Part shown: piece after piece, positions 15,568 through 22,877 of the stretch
Position numbering within the stretch: position 1 is the stretch's first letter
Layout: each line of letters begins with the position of its first letter
Assembly: GCA_041689995.1 (NCBI GenBank)
Contig: JBDNFD010000071.1
Location: 1 to 51,126 of the forward strand
Source: DASSWG01 sp041689995
GTDB lineage: Bacteria; Bacteroidota; Bacteroidia; Flavobacteriales; Flavobacteriaceae
Reading direction: 5' to 3'
DNA: 51,126 bases
Position numbers and translations under genes: made by a program
The notes under the pieces: generated by a model
Database searches by the model: none
What the model was told of the DNA's origin: nothing
The model's input: only the letters and a program-made list of their open reading frames with translations

Positions 15568-16182
15568 ATGGAATATCTTAGTTTATTTGTAAGAAGCGTC
15601 TTCATAGATAATATGATTTTTGCCTACTTTTTGGGCATGTGTTCCTATTTGGCCGTTTCTAAAACAGTGAAAACCGCTTCGGGTTTGGGTGCAGCCGTTA
15701 TTTTTGTATTGGCCATAACTGTACCGCTAAACTATTTGCTCGATAAATATCTTTTGAGCCCAGGAGCTTTATCTTGGTTGGGGGCAGAATATGCTACTCT
15801 CGACTTGAGTTTCTTGAGCTTTATAATGTTTATTGCGGTAATTGCCGCAATGGTTCAACTTGTTGAAATGATCGTGGAGCGTTTTGCACCGGCATTATAC
15901 AGTTCCTTGGGTATATTTTTGCCATTGATCGCCGTGAACTGCTCCATCCTGGGTGGATCATTGTTCATGCAACAAAGGGATTTTTCTGGGGTCGATTTAG
16001 CAATCACTTACGGACTTGGTAGTGGAGTAGGTTGGTATTTGGCTATTTTAGCTATTGCCGCCATTCGCGAAAAAATAGCTTATTCCAATGTTCCCGCACC
16101 GTTGAAAGGTCTGGGGATTACTTTTATCCTCACTGGATTAATGGCGTTTGGATTTATGAGCTTTTTGGGAATAAAATTATAA
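15568..16182 (+). CDS. nqrE: Na+-translocating NADH:quinone reductase subunit E
   Basis: NqrE, 204 residues and six helices, is the inverted-topology partner of NqrD. It shows FIDNMIFAYFLGMCSYLAVSK near the N-terminus and LPLIAVNCSILGGSLFMQ later; the two Cys residues ligate the NqrD/E iron centre. It is 23 bp behind nqrD and 16 bp before nqrF. Confidence 0.95.
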   Translation: MEYLSLFVRSVFIDNMIFAYFLGMCSYLAVSKTVKTASGLGAAVIFVLAITVPLNYLLDKYLLSPGALSWLGAEYATLDLSFLSFIMFIAVIAAMVQLVEMIVERFAPALYSSLGIFLPLIAVNCSILGGSLFMQQRDFSGVDLAITYGLGSGVGWYLAILAIAAIREKIAYSNVPAPLKGLGITFILTGLMAFGFMSFLGIKL

Positions 16183-16198
16183 TACAAAAGGAAATACA

Positions 16199-17497
16199 AT
16201 GGGCATTTTAGAAATTATTGGCATTGGTTTAGTTGTCTTTTTAACGATTATCTTATTGTTGGTAGGATTGCTTTTGTTCGCAAAAGCTAAATTAATTCCT
16301 TCAGGTGCTGTTAGAATTAACATCAACGGGGAAAGAAAAATGGAAGTCGGAAGAGGATCTTCGCTTCTTTCCACTTTGGGCGAAAATAAATTATTCCTTC
16401 CTTCAGCCTGTGGTGGGGGCGGAACCTGTCTTGAGTGTAAATGTATCGTTTCCGAAGGCGGTGGAAGTATTCTCCCAACCGAAGAACCGCATTTCACACG
16501 AAAACAAATCGCCGATGGCTGGAGGCTCAGTTGTCAAGTGAAGGTGAAAAACGACTTGAAAATCAAGATTCCAGAAGAAGTGTTCGGAATCAAAAAATGG
16601 GAGTCGACCGTTACCCGAAATTTGAACGTAGCATCGTTTATCAAAGAATTTGTGATCGAACTTCCTGAAGACATGGACTACGAAGCCGGAGGCTACATTC
16701 AAATCGAGATTCCAAAATGTGAAATCAAATTTGAAGATATCGATATTTCTGCGCATCCCAAAGAGCATCCTGATCAGAAAGACAAATTCCAAAAAGAATG
16801 GGACAACTTTAAACTTTGGCCTTTGGTGATGAAAAACAGCGAAATTGTGGAAAGAGCCTATTCCATGGCGTCTTACCCAGCCGAAGGACGTGAAATTATA
16901 TTGAACGTGCGTATCGCCACTCCACCATTTGATCGTGCCAAAAAAGATTGGATGGATGTAAATCCAGGTATCGCTTCTTCCTATATTTTTGCCCAGAAAC
17001 CAGGAGATAAAGTGATAGTTTCTGGCCCTTATGGCGAATTCTATATCAATAAAAGTGAAGCTGAAATGCTATATGTGGGCGGTGGTGCAGGAATGGCGCC
17101 AATGCGTTCACATTTATACCAATTGTTCCGGACTTTAAAAACTGGAAGAAAAGTTACTTTTTGGTACGGTGGCCGTTCTAAACGTGAATTATTTTACATT
17201 GAACATTTTCGCGCTTTGGAAAGGGATTTCCCAAATTTTAAATTTTATTTGGCGCTTTCCGAACCACAAGAAGAAGATAACTGGAAAGTAAAAGATGGAA
17301 TTGAAGGGGAAGGTGATGGTTTTGTTGGCTTTATTCACCAAGTGGTAATGGACAATTATTTGAGCCTACATGAAGAACCGGAAGAAATTGAATTATATTT
17401 CTGTGGACCTCCTTTAATGAACAAAGCTGTTCAAAAAATGGGGGAAGATTATGGAATTCCAGATGAAAATATTCGCTTCGATGATTTCGGTGGATAA
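16199..17497 (+). CDS. nqrF: Na+-translocating NADH:quinone reductase subunit F
   Basis: NqrF takes electrons from NADH. The 432-residue protein has an N-terminal membrane helix, a 2Fe-2S ferredoxin domain with SACGGGGTCLECKC (about 65-80) and a further Cys in RLSCQVKVK, an FAD-binding RAYSMASYP motif, and an NADH domain with YVGGGAGMAPMRSHL. It ends RFDDFGG, as usual for the family. A hairpin with T-run follows. Confidence 0.96.
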   Translation: MGILEIIGIGLVVFLTIILLLVGLLLFAKAKLIPSGAVRININGERKMEVGRGSSLLSTLGENKLFLPSACGGGGTCLECKCIVSEGGGSILPTEEPHFTRKQIADGWRLSCQVKVKNDLKIKIPEEVFGIKKWESTVTRNLNVASFIKEFVIELPEDMDYEAGGYIQIEIPKCEIKFEDIDISAHPKEHPDQKDKFQKEWDNFKLWPLVMKNSEIVERAYSMASYPAEGREIILNVRIATPPFDRAKKDWMDVNPGIASSYIFAQKPGDKVIVSGPYGEFYINKSEAEMLYVGGGAGMAPMRSHLYQLFRTLKTGRKVTFWYGGRSKRELFYIEHFRALERDFPNFKFYLALSEPQEEDNWKVKDGIEGEGDGFVGFIHQVVMDNYLSLHEEPEEIELYFCGPPLMNKAVQKMGEDYGIPDENIRFDDFGG

Positions 17498-17515
17498 TCC
17501 TTAAAACAAACAAAC

Positions 17516-17542
17516 AACCCGAATTTACCTTCGGTTTTTTTT
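17516..17542 (+). terminator. Terminator after nqrF
   Basis: AACCCGAA, a 6-nt loop and TTCGGTT (one bulged base) are followed by a run of T, ending 10 bp before the next ATG. It may partly uncouple the two downstream genes from nqrA-F. Confidence 0.6.
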
Positions 17543-17551
17543 AGCTTAAAA

Positions 17552-17908
17552 ATGGTGGAATTGAACAAACAAGAACTGCATAATTTGGCAATGAATATTG
17601 TCGGCGAAGATTTGGAAAAGCAGGGCTTTGAATTTATGGGCGTGAATAGCAAGCTGGAAAGGGATCCGCAGTTTGTTGCCTTGAAAAATAAAAAACTACA
17701 TTTCGTAATTGTTCGTGCGATTTCATATCCCGATGATCCTGCCGATTTTGACATGTTTTTTATGCAAAGTATCAAAGAACACGCGTTGAAATTCAAGGCA
17801 AAAACCTATTACGCCGGTGTAGGTCTAGCCAATTCTGAAGATTATGAGAAACCAATGGATTTAAACAAAGATTATGTGGTCAATTATAAAGGATTACATC
17901 AAATATAA
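17552..17908 (+). CDS. Conserved protein of unknown function in the nqr cluster
   Basis: This 118-residue soluble protein has no signal peptide or membrane helix. Similar proteins sit right after nqrF in other Flavobacteriia and are often mislabelled as NqrF subunits, although it has no ferredoxin or flavin motif. Visible features are an acidic helical N-terminus (LNKQELHNLAMNIVGEDLEK), a central beta-rich part (KLHFVIVRAISYPDDP) and NKDYVVNYKGL near the end. It could be an assembly or maturation factor; that is inferred only from position between nqrF and apbE, whose coding region it overlaps by 35 bp. Confidence 0.75.
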   Translation: MVELNKQELHNLAMNIVGEDLEKQGFEFMGVNSKLERDPQFVALKNKKLHFVIVRAISYPDDPADFDMFFMQSIKEHALKFKAKTYYAGVGLANSEDYEKPMDLNKDYVVNYKGLHQI

Positions 17909-18914
17909 GTTCTGGGGAAGTCTGCTTTTTTGTTGTCTTTTGATTCTTTCTTGTGGAAAAAAAGCTCCCGAAAAAATCTCAATTTCTGGCACAGCTTTGG
18001 GCACCACTTATCATATCAACTATTTTGATGAAGCTGGTTTTAATGCAGAAAAAGGAATTGATTCTGTCTTTTATGCGATCGATAAATCACTAAGCACTTA
18101 TTCCCAAAATTCAGATATTTCAAAAATAAATAAAGGAGATTCCACGCTCGTAGTAGATGAAATGTTTGTGGAAGTCTTCAAAGCTTCAAAAATGATCCAC
18201 GAAAAGAGCGGCGGCTATTTCGATCCGACCGTCGGAAATCTAGTCAACTTTTATGGATTTGGACCCGAAAGGTTCACATTGGAAATCGACAGTGCGAATA
18301 TTGATTCTTTGATGGAATATGTAGGGTTCAATAAAGTAAAACTCACTCCTAAACATGTCATTAAAAAAGCCAATCCCGCAATATATATCGATTTCAATGC
18401 CATAGCAAAAGGCTATTCGGTAGATCGATTGGCAGCATATTTAAACGCAAATGGCATCAAAGATTATCTAGTTGAAGTTGGGGGCGAATTGGTGGTCAGT
18501 GGAAAAAACTTAAGCACTGATGAAAATTGGAAAATTGGAATCGACGATCCTGGTCAAACCAAAGAAAAACGAACCTTGGCCAATATAATAGAACTTCAAA
18601 ATCAAGGAATGGCGACTTCGGGAAATTACCGAAAATTCCGAATCGATAGTGTCACGGGCGAAAAGTATGTACATACCATCAATGCTTTTACCGGCTATCC
18701 AGCGAGAAATAGCGTTTTGAGCGCAACCGTTCTGGCCAAAAACTGCATGCTTGCCGATGGATATGCGACCACATTCATGGCAATGGGACTGGAGAAATCA
18801 AAAGAATTATTGAAAACCTTACCAGAAATAAATGCTTATTTGATTTATGCGGAAGGGAATGAAACTCGATCGTTTATGACGGAAGGTTTTAAAAAGCAAT
18901 TGACAAAAAAATAA
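17874..18914 (+). CDS. apbE: FAD:protein FMN transferase ApbE (lipoprotein)
   Basis: ApbE attaches FMN through a phosphoester to Thr in D-x-x-SGAT motifs, here most likely NqrC and NqrB. The 346-residue protein has a lipobox ending in Cys27 (LLILSCGKK), placing it on the periplasmic face. Family motifs include ISGTALGTTYHI, DKSLSTYSQNSDISKINKG, VGGELVVSGKN and CMLADGYATTFMAMG. The ATG at 17874 lies inside the preceding gene, which suggests translational coupling; no later Met would keep the signal peptide. Confidence 0.94.
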   Translation: MWSIIKDYIKYKFWGSLLFCCLLILSCGKKAPEKISISGTALGTTYHINYFDEAGFNAEKGIDSVFYAIDKSLSTYSQNSDISKINKGDSTLVVDEMFVEVFKASKMIHEKSGGYFDPTVGNLVNFYGFGPERFTLEIDSANIDSLMEYVGFNKVKLTPKHVIKKANPAIYIDFNAIAKGYSVDRLAAYLNANGIKDYLVEVGGELVVSGKNLSTDENWKIGIDDPGQTKEKRTLANIIELQNQGMATSGNYRKFRIDSVTGEKYVHTINAFTGYPARNSVLSATVLAKNCMLADGYATTFMAMGLEKSKELLKTLPEINAYLIYAEGNETRSFMTEGFKKQLTKK

Positions 18915-18999
18915 GTTCAAAGCTTACAAGTTTCAAGTTCAATATTTCCTCTATCTGCTCGAAGGTATTTTGGTTAACTCTTGACTCACTCAAAACTCA

Positions 19000-19758
19000 T
19001 TATCTTTTCCAACAGACAGGAAGAATTTCCCCTTTTGCAAGCCTATATCTTTCAATTTTTTCTTCGGAAAGTTTTTGAAGATAGTCCACTTCCTCCACCT
19101 TGAAGCCAATATTCCTTAATTTATTAAAATAGCCACGGCCATAAACACGAACGTGATCATATTGCCCGAATATTTTTGCCCGTTCAATCGAATCCGTGAT
19201 TGAATTGTCTTCAAAGGTTTTTTCCCTGCTTAAATCCTGGGGGATTTGGAGAATTGCCATTCCGCCTGGTTTTAATACGCGAAATAGTTCTTCCATTGCC
19301 TTTTTATCATCTGGAATGTGTTCCAAAACATGATTGCAAAAAATCACATCATACGTATCGTTTTCAAAGGGCAACGCACAAATATCCGCTTTTACATCGG
19401 CGAGCGGCGAATATAGATCGGTGGTAGTATATTCCAAATTTTTCATGTTTCGAAAGCGTTTGTAAAACGCCTGTTCCGGTGCCACGTGCAACATTTTTTT
19501 CGGGGCTGAAAAAAAGTCTGTTTCATTTTTCAGATATAACCATAATAAACGATGTCGTTCCAAAGAGAGCGTGGAGGGGGAAAGAACATTTTCCCGTTGG
19601 TTTTCATATCCATAGGGAAGAAATTTCCGAAATGATTTGCCGTCAATCGGATCGGTGTATTTTTTTCCACGAAGTGCAAATGACAAAATTGGGCGCACCA
19701 CATAGCTCAAACGAATGAGTACGGGCCTTGGAACGCAGTTCAAAAGGTATTTAAACAT
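19000..19758 (-). CDS. Class I SAM-dependent methyltransferase (Methyltransf_11 type)
   Basis: This is a 252-residue soluble protein. The methyltransferase half has a late-motif set typical of Methyltransf_11: ALPFENDTYDVIFCNHVLEHIPDD, MEELFRVLKPGGMAILQIP. Motif I is unusual, reading KKMLHVAPEQ rather than a glycine-rich D-x-GxGxG loop; I have seen this HVAPE form as typical of a flavobacterial subgroup. A basic N-terminus (CVPRPVLIRLSYVVRPILSF) precedes it. The substrate is unknown. It lies 182 bp downstream of map on the same strand, with two 36-bp repeats between. Confidence 0.85.
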   Translation of the reverse strand: MFKYLLNCVPRPVLIRLSYVVRPILSFALRGKKYTDPIDGKSFRKFLPYGYENQRENVLSPSTLSLERHRLLWLYLKNETDFFSAPKKMLHVAPEQAFYKRFRNMKNLEYTTTDLYSPLADVKADICALPFENDTYDVIFCNHVLEHIPDDKKAMEELFRVLKPGGMAILQIPQDLSREKTFEDNSITDSIERAKIFGQYDHVRVYGRGYFNKLRNIGFKVEEVDYLQKLSEEKIERYRLAKGEILPVCWKR

Positions 19759-19810
19759 ATTTCACTGCTATGAAAACCATTTTTATTATGATTAATGAGC
19801 TTCATTTTTA

Positions 19811-19931
19811 TTCTTCACTTCTTAATGGTTGAACTTTTTTGAACCAATAAGGCTTTTTGAACCATTAAGGCATTAAGATTCATTAAGCTCTATTTTTCTT
19901 CACTTCTTAATGGTTGAACTTTTTTGAACCA
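19811..19931. repeat. Two perfect 36-bp direct repeats, each with an internal hairpin
   Basis: 19811-19846 and 19896-19931 are identical over 36 bp, starting TTCTTCACTTCTTAATGGTT. Each contains TAATGGTT ... AACCA(TTA), able to form a hairpin around a T-rich loop. Further AACCATTAAGGCATTAAG pieces lie between them. Confidence 0.8.
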
Positions 19932-19940
19932 TTATGGTAT

Positions 19941-20759
19941 TCAGGATAGTGAAGATTTCATCCGAAACTCGTCTTCCTCATTACTTTCGATTCCCAAAGC
20001 TTCATAAATATAATCAAAAGTAGAAAGCAGTTGCGGTTTTCCATTAATAAGCGCCACATCGTGTTCGAAATGTGCACTTGGCTTTCCGTCTGCGGTTAAA
20101 ATGGTCCAGCCGTCTTTTAATTGGATAATATTTTTGGTTCCCATATTGATCATAGGTTCTATGGCGACCACCATTCCTTCAACAAATTTTTTCCCTCGGC
20201 CACGTTTTCCATAATTCGGCATTTCAGGATCTTCGTGCATTTGTTTCCCCAATCCATGACCCACCAATTCCCGAACCACACCATATCCGCGATCTTCGGT
20301 ATATTTTTGAATGGCAAAACCCACATCGCCCGTACGGTTTCCTTTTTTGAATTCCCGAATGCCAACATATAGCGATTCTTTGGTGACTTGTAGCAGATTT
20401 TTGATTTCAGGGGAAACTTCACCTACTTCAAAAGTGTACGCATGATCGCCGTGAAATCCGTTTTTAAAAGCGCCGCAATCGATGGAAATAATATCGCCAC
20501 TTTCCATGGGTTTATCGTCCGGAATGCCATGAACCACTTGTGCATTCGGACTCATACAAAGTGAATTCGGAAAATCGTACAAACCCAAAAATCCCGGCGT
20601 AGCGCCATGATCGTTTATAAATTCGTAGGCCAGTTTATCCAAATGCAAGGTGGTCGCACCGGGGCAGACTTCTTTGGCAAGCATTCCTAAAGTTTTTGAA
20701 ACAATAAGGGCACTTTCGCGCATGAGTTCTATTTCTTCTGCGGATTTTGGAATAATCAT
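19941..20759 (-). CDS. map: Type I methionine aminopeptidase
   Basis: Removes the initiator methionine from nascent proteins. The 272-residue protein has the pita-bread fold with all five metal ligands: Asp94, Asp105, His168 (LVGHGLGKQMHEDP), Glu201 (AIEPM) and Glu232 (FEHDVALING); His78 is the substrate-binding histidine. It is slightly longer than the minimal enzyme because of a C-terminal tail of about 20 residues. It stands apart from the ribosomal-protein operons where map often lies. Confidence 0.95.
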   Translation of the reverse strand: MIIPKSAEEIELMRESALIVSKTLGMLAKEVCPGATTLHLDKLAYEFINDHGATPGFLGLYDFPNSLCMSPNAQVVHGIPDDKPMESGDIISIDCGAFKNGFHGDHAYTFEVGEVSPEIKNLLQVTKESLYVGIREFKKGNRTGDVGFAIQKYTEDRGYGVVRELVGHGLGKQMHEDPEMPNYGKRGRGKKFVEGMVVAIEPMINMGTKNIIQLKDGWTILTADGKPSAHFEHDVALINGKPQLLSTFDYIYEALGIESNEEDEFRMKSSLS

Positions 20760-20814
20760 AAATCGTTTTTTTAAATACTCGGAATTCGTTCCTTCAAGCT
20801 GGTCAAGAAACCTG

Positions 20815-20822
20815 CAAAGTTA
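20815..20822 (-). promoter_or_regulatory. TAnnTTTG -7 element for map
   Basis: On the minus strand it reads TAACTTTG, 55 bp upstream of the map ATG. Confidence 0.45.
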
Positions 20823-20964
20823 CAAAGAAACGATCTATTTTCTGTTTTAGATTCGATTCAAATGAACCGTTTGGCTATTGTAACTAATCAGTTCCTATCA
20901 CTACCTTGAGCCCGATTAATAAATCATTTAAAACAAGAAACTTGATTTTATCCTGCAATGCTTG

Positions 20965-20992
20965 CCCCGCTCACATGCGGGGATCTTTTTTT
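20965..20992 (+). terminator. Stem-loop with T-run, orphan intrinsic terminator
   Basis: CCCCGC (20965-20970), loop TCACAT, GCGGGG (20977-20982), then ATC and a T-run. This is a textbook rho-independent terminator, yet no coding gene ends just before it on the plus strand. Confidence 0.65.
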
Positions 20993-20993
20993 G

Positions 20994-21054
20994 ACCTTGT
21001 AGCTTTAGTTTACCGATAAGAAATATACCTACAAGGTTTTTGAAACCTTGCAGG
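20994..21054. repeat. Overlapping inverted repeats (CCTACAAGG REP-like element)
   Basis: CCTACAAGGTTT (21028-21039) can pair either with ACCTTGTAG (20994-21002) on its left or with AAACCTTGCAGG (21043-21054, one mismatch) on its right. The CCTACAAGGTTT hairpin is a recurring type in Flavobacteria. Confidence 0.6.
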
Positions 21055-21447
21055 ACAAAAGGTTTTGTCGAATTCAGGCTGTTTATGATTTCAAGTTTAA
21101 GACTGATTAGTTACCGGCTATAAAATATTTTAAAAATAATTCAAGATTTTAATTCATAAGTTCTACTTGTTACTTCAAAATACTCTTAAAATGGAACTGA
21201 TTTAATTCTAGCTCATAATCCATTAATTTCTATCTACAGTTCTAAAACACAGTATTTTATTAGCTTTAATACATTTTGTGTGATTCCCTTATACCTGCGG
21301 AATCTGAATTCAAAAATATTTTTATCATTTGCCACTTCTTTATTTTAAGATGAAATACAGAAAAAAAAGGTTACACTTTTGTATCCTTTTCGAAAATCTA
21401 TCATCAAAAGAAGGTAACAAATTTATAAATAAATAAAAATCAAAATT

Positions 21448-21831
21448 ATGAAGTCGAACGTGCAATTAGTAAAAAACATCTTAAAGTACACTTTTGGCTT
21501 GGTGCCAATCGTTGCGGGATTGGATAAATTCACCAACATTTTAACCGACTGGACTCAATATCTTTCCGATGGCTTAATCGGAATAATTCCTTTTGAACCT
21601 TCTACATTTATGATGATTGTGGGTGTTATCGAAATTATTGCGGGTATTCTTGTTTTAACAAAAACCAAAATTGGTGCTTATGTGGTTTCGGCATGGTTGG
21701 CAGCAATTGCCTTGACATTGATTTTCAGCTGGAGCTATTTAGATGTTGCCGTGAGAGATTTAGTAATGGCCATTTCTGCTTTTTGCTTAGCGAAACTATG
21801 GGAAAGTAATTATAATAAAGCCAATAATTAG
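21448..21831 (+). CDS. DoxX-like membrane protein
   Basis: The 127-residue protein has four hydrophobic segments (about 12-28, 52-73, 79-98 and 104-118) separated by short loops, the plan of DoxX-like proteins. The N-terminal TFGLVPIVAGLDKFTNIL is like the DoxX first helix with its (G/A)-x-x-K-F stretch. Biochemical function is unknown; some relatives act with oxidoreductases in sulfur or redox metabolism. It is 4 bp before folE and probably cotranscribed. Confidence 0.7.
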   Translation: MKSNVQLVKNILKYTFGLVPIVAGLDKFTNILTDWTQYLSDGLIGIIPFEPSTFMMIVGVIEIIAGILVLTKTKIGAYVVSAWLAAIALTLIFSWSYLDVAVRDLVMAISAFCLAKLWESNYNKANN

Positions 21832-21835
21832 TAGG

Positions 21836-22495
21836 ATGAAATTAAACGGAAACACGCTTCTTTCTGAAGATCATTTAAAGAGTTTCAATCATTGCGCAGT
21901 GGTTCAAAATCCGCTGCGTGATGATGCTTTTCATAAAAGCGATAATCTAAAGATTGAACAAATAGCCGAAAAGTTTAGGGATATTGTTGAAATTTTGGGA
22001 ATGGATCTTAGCGACGACAGCATAAAAGACACTCCGACCCGAGTGGCGAAAATGTATGTGAAAGAAATATTTAAAGGATTGAATCCCAAAAATAGGCCTA
22101 AAGTGACTGTATTTGAAAATACCTATGGTTACCACACGCCTTTGGTTGAATTAAACATTCCCTTTACTTCATTTTGTGAACATCACTTTGTGCCAATCCA
22201 AGGCAAAGCCAATATTGCCTACATACCAAAAGATTATGTGATTGGATTATCTAAAATTCATAGACTTGTGGACTATTATGCACGAAGGCCACAAGTTCAA
22301 GAGCGGTTAACCATGCAGTTGGTGCGGGAACTTTCAACCACACTCAACACAAAAGATGTAGGTGTCGTTTTAAGAGCAACTCACAGTTGTATTTCTTGCC
22401 GTGGAGTAGGAGATATGGACAGTTCAACATTGACATCCTTTTTTCAGGGGGAAATTAAAAATGATACGAACTTGATGTCCGTTTTGCTTGGTTAA
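21836..22495 (+). CDS. folE: GTP cyclohydrolase I
   Basis: Makes 7,8-dihydroneopterin triphosphate from GTP, first step of folate and pterin synthesis. The 219-residue protein has zinc ligands Cys114 and His117 (FTSFCEHHFVPIQGKA) and Cys185 (ATHSCISCRGV), plus the GLSKIHRLVDYYARRPQVQERL segment. It follows the DoxX-like gene closely and is ended by a hairpin terminator. Confidence 0.96.
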   Translation: MKLNGNTLLSEDHLKSFNHCAVVQNPLRDDAFHKSDNLKIEQIAEKFRDIVEILGMDLSDDSIKDTPTRVAKMYVKEIFKGLNPKNRPKVTVFENTYGYHTPLVELNIPFTSFCEHHFVPIQGKANIAYIPKDYVIGLSKIHRLVDYYARRPQVQERLTMQLVRELSTTLNTKDVGVVLRATHSCISCRGVGDMDSSTLTSFFQGEIKNDTNLMSVLLG

Positions 22496-22496
22496 C

Positions 22497-22530
22497 TTCA
22501 AATTCAAAATTTTGAACTTTGAATTTTTTT
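22497..22530 (+). terminator. Terminator after folE
   Basis: TTCAAATTCAAAA pairs with TTTTGAACTTTGAA (one bulge), followed by seven T. Confidence 0.7.
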
Positions 22531-22564
22531 CGAAAAGCTTTCATAAAATTAAAAACAGAATTCT

Positions 22565-22572
22565 TATATTTG
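22565..22572 (+). promoter_or_regulatory. TAnnTTTG -7 element for the 63-residue membrane protein
   Basis: TATATTTG lies 26 bp before the ATG at 22599. A -33 element is not evident. Confidence 0.5.
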
Positions 22573-22598
22573 CCTCATCTAATTGAAAAAAACACGTC

Positions 22599-22790
22599 AT
22601 GGAATTCGATCAGTATATTGGTTTTCTAGTTTTCTTATGCATCTTCACCGCAGGATTTTGGTTGATGTTGTTCCTTACATCCATCATTCCATACTGGATC
22701 GGAGGTTCGCTGATGGAGCGCATGAAAATGAAAAAAGAAGCCAAAAAACGGAATGAAGCTATCGAAAAAGAAAATTTACAATCCCGCTAA
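22599..22790 (+). CDS. Small single-span membrane protein, unknown function
   Basis: The 63-residue protein has a hydrophobic stretch at about 8-36 (IGFLVFLCIFTAGFWLMLFL), then a highly charged Lys/Glu tail (MKMKKEAKKRNEAIEKEN). The arrangement suggests an N-out or hairpin anchor with a cytoplasmic coil. A promoter element before it and a hairpin after it suggest its own short transcript. I do not recognise a named family. Confidence 0.6.
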   Translation: MEFDQYIGFLVFLCIFTAGFWLMLFLTSIIPYWIGGSLMERMKMKKEAKKRNEAIEKENLQSR

Positions 22791-22813
22791 TTACCAGTTA
22801 CCTTATAAAAAAG

Positions 22814-22848
22814 CAAGTTCTTGGAATTTTCTGGGGACTTGATTTTTT
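22814..22848 (+). terminator. Hairpin with T-run after the small membrane protein
   Basis: CAAGTTC and GGACTTG (one G-T pair) flank a 14-nt loop and are followed by ATTTTTT. It lies between convergent genes. Confidence 0.5.
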
Positions 22849-22877
22849 GTGTTTGTTTTCTTTGACTTTCACGGCAT

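Larger units (their letters stand above)
20760..21447. other. 688-bp intergenic region between divergent map and the DoxX-like gene
   Basis: No coding frame is convincing. It holds the map promoter element (20815-20822), a GC-rich hairpin with T-run (20965-20992) far from any gene end, and two overlapping inverted repeats (20994-21054). The terminator without a gene in front leaves room for a small RNA reading rightwards between about 20830 and 20992, which is speculative. Confidence 0.5.
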
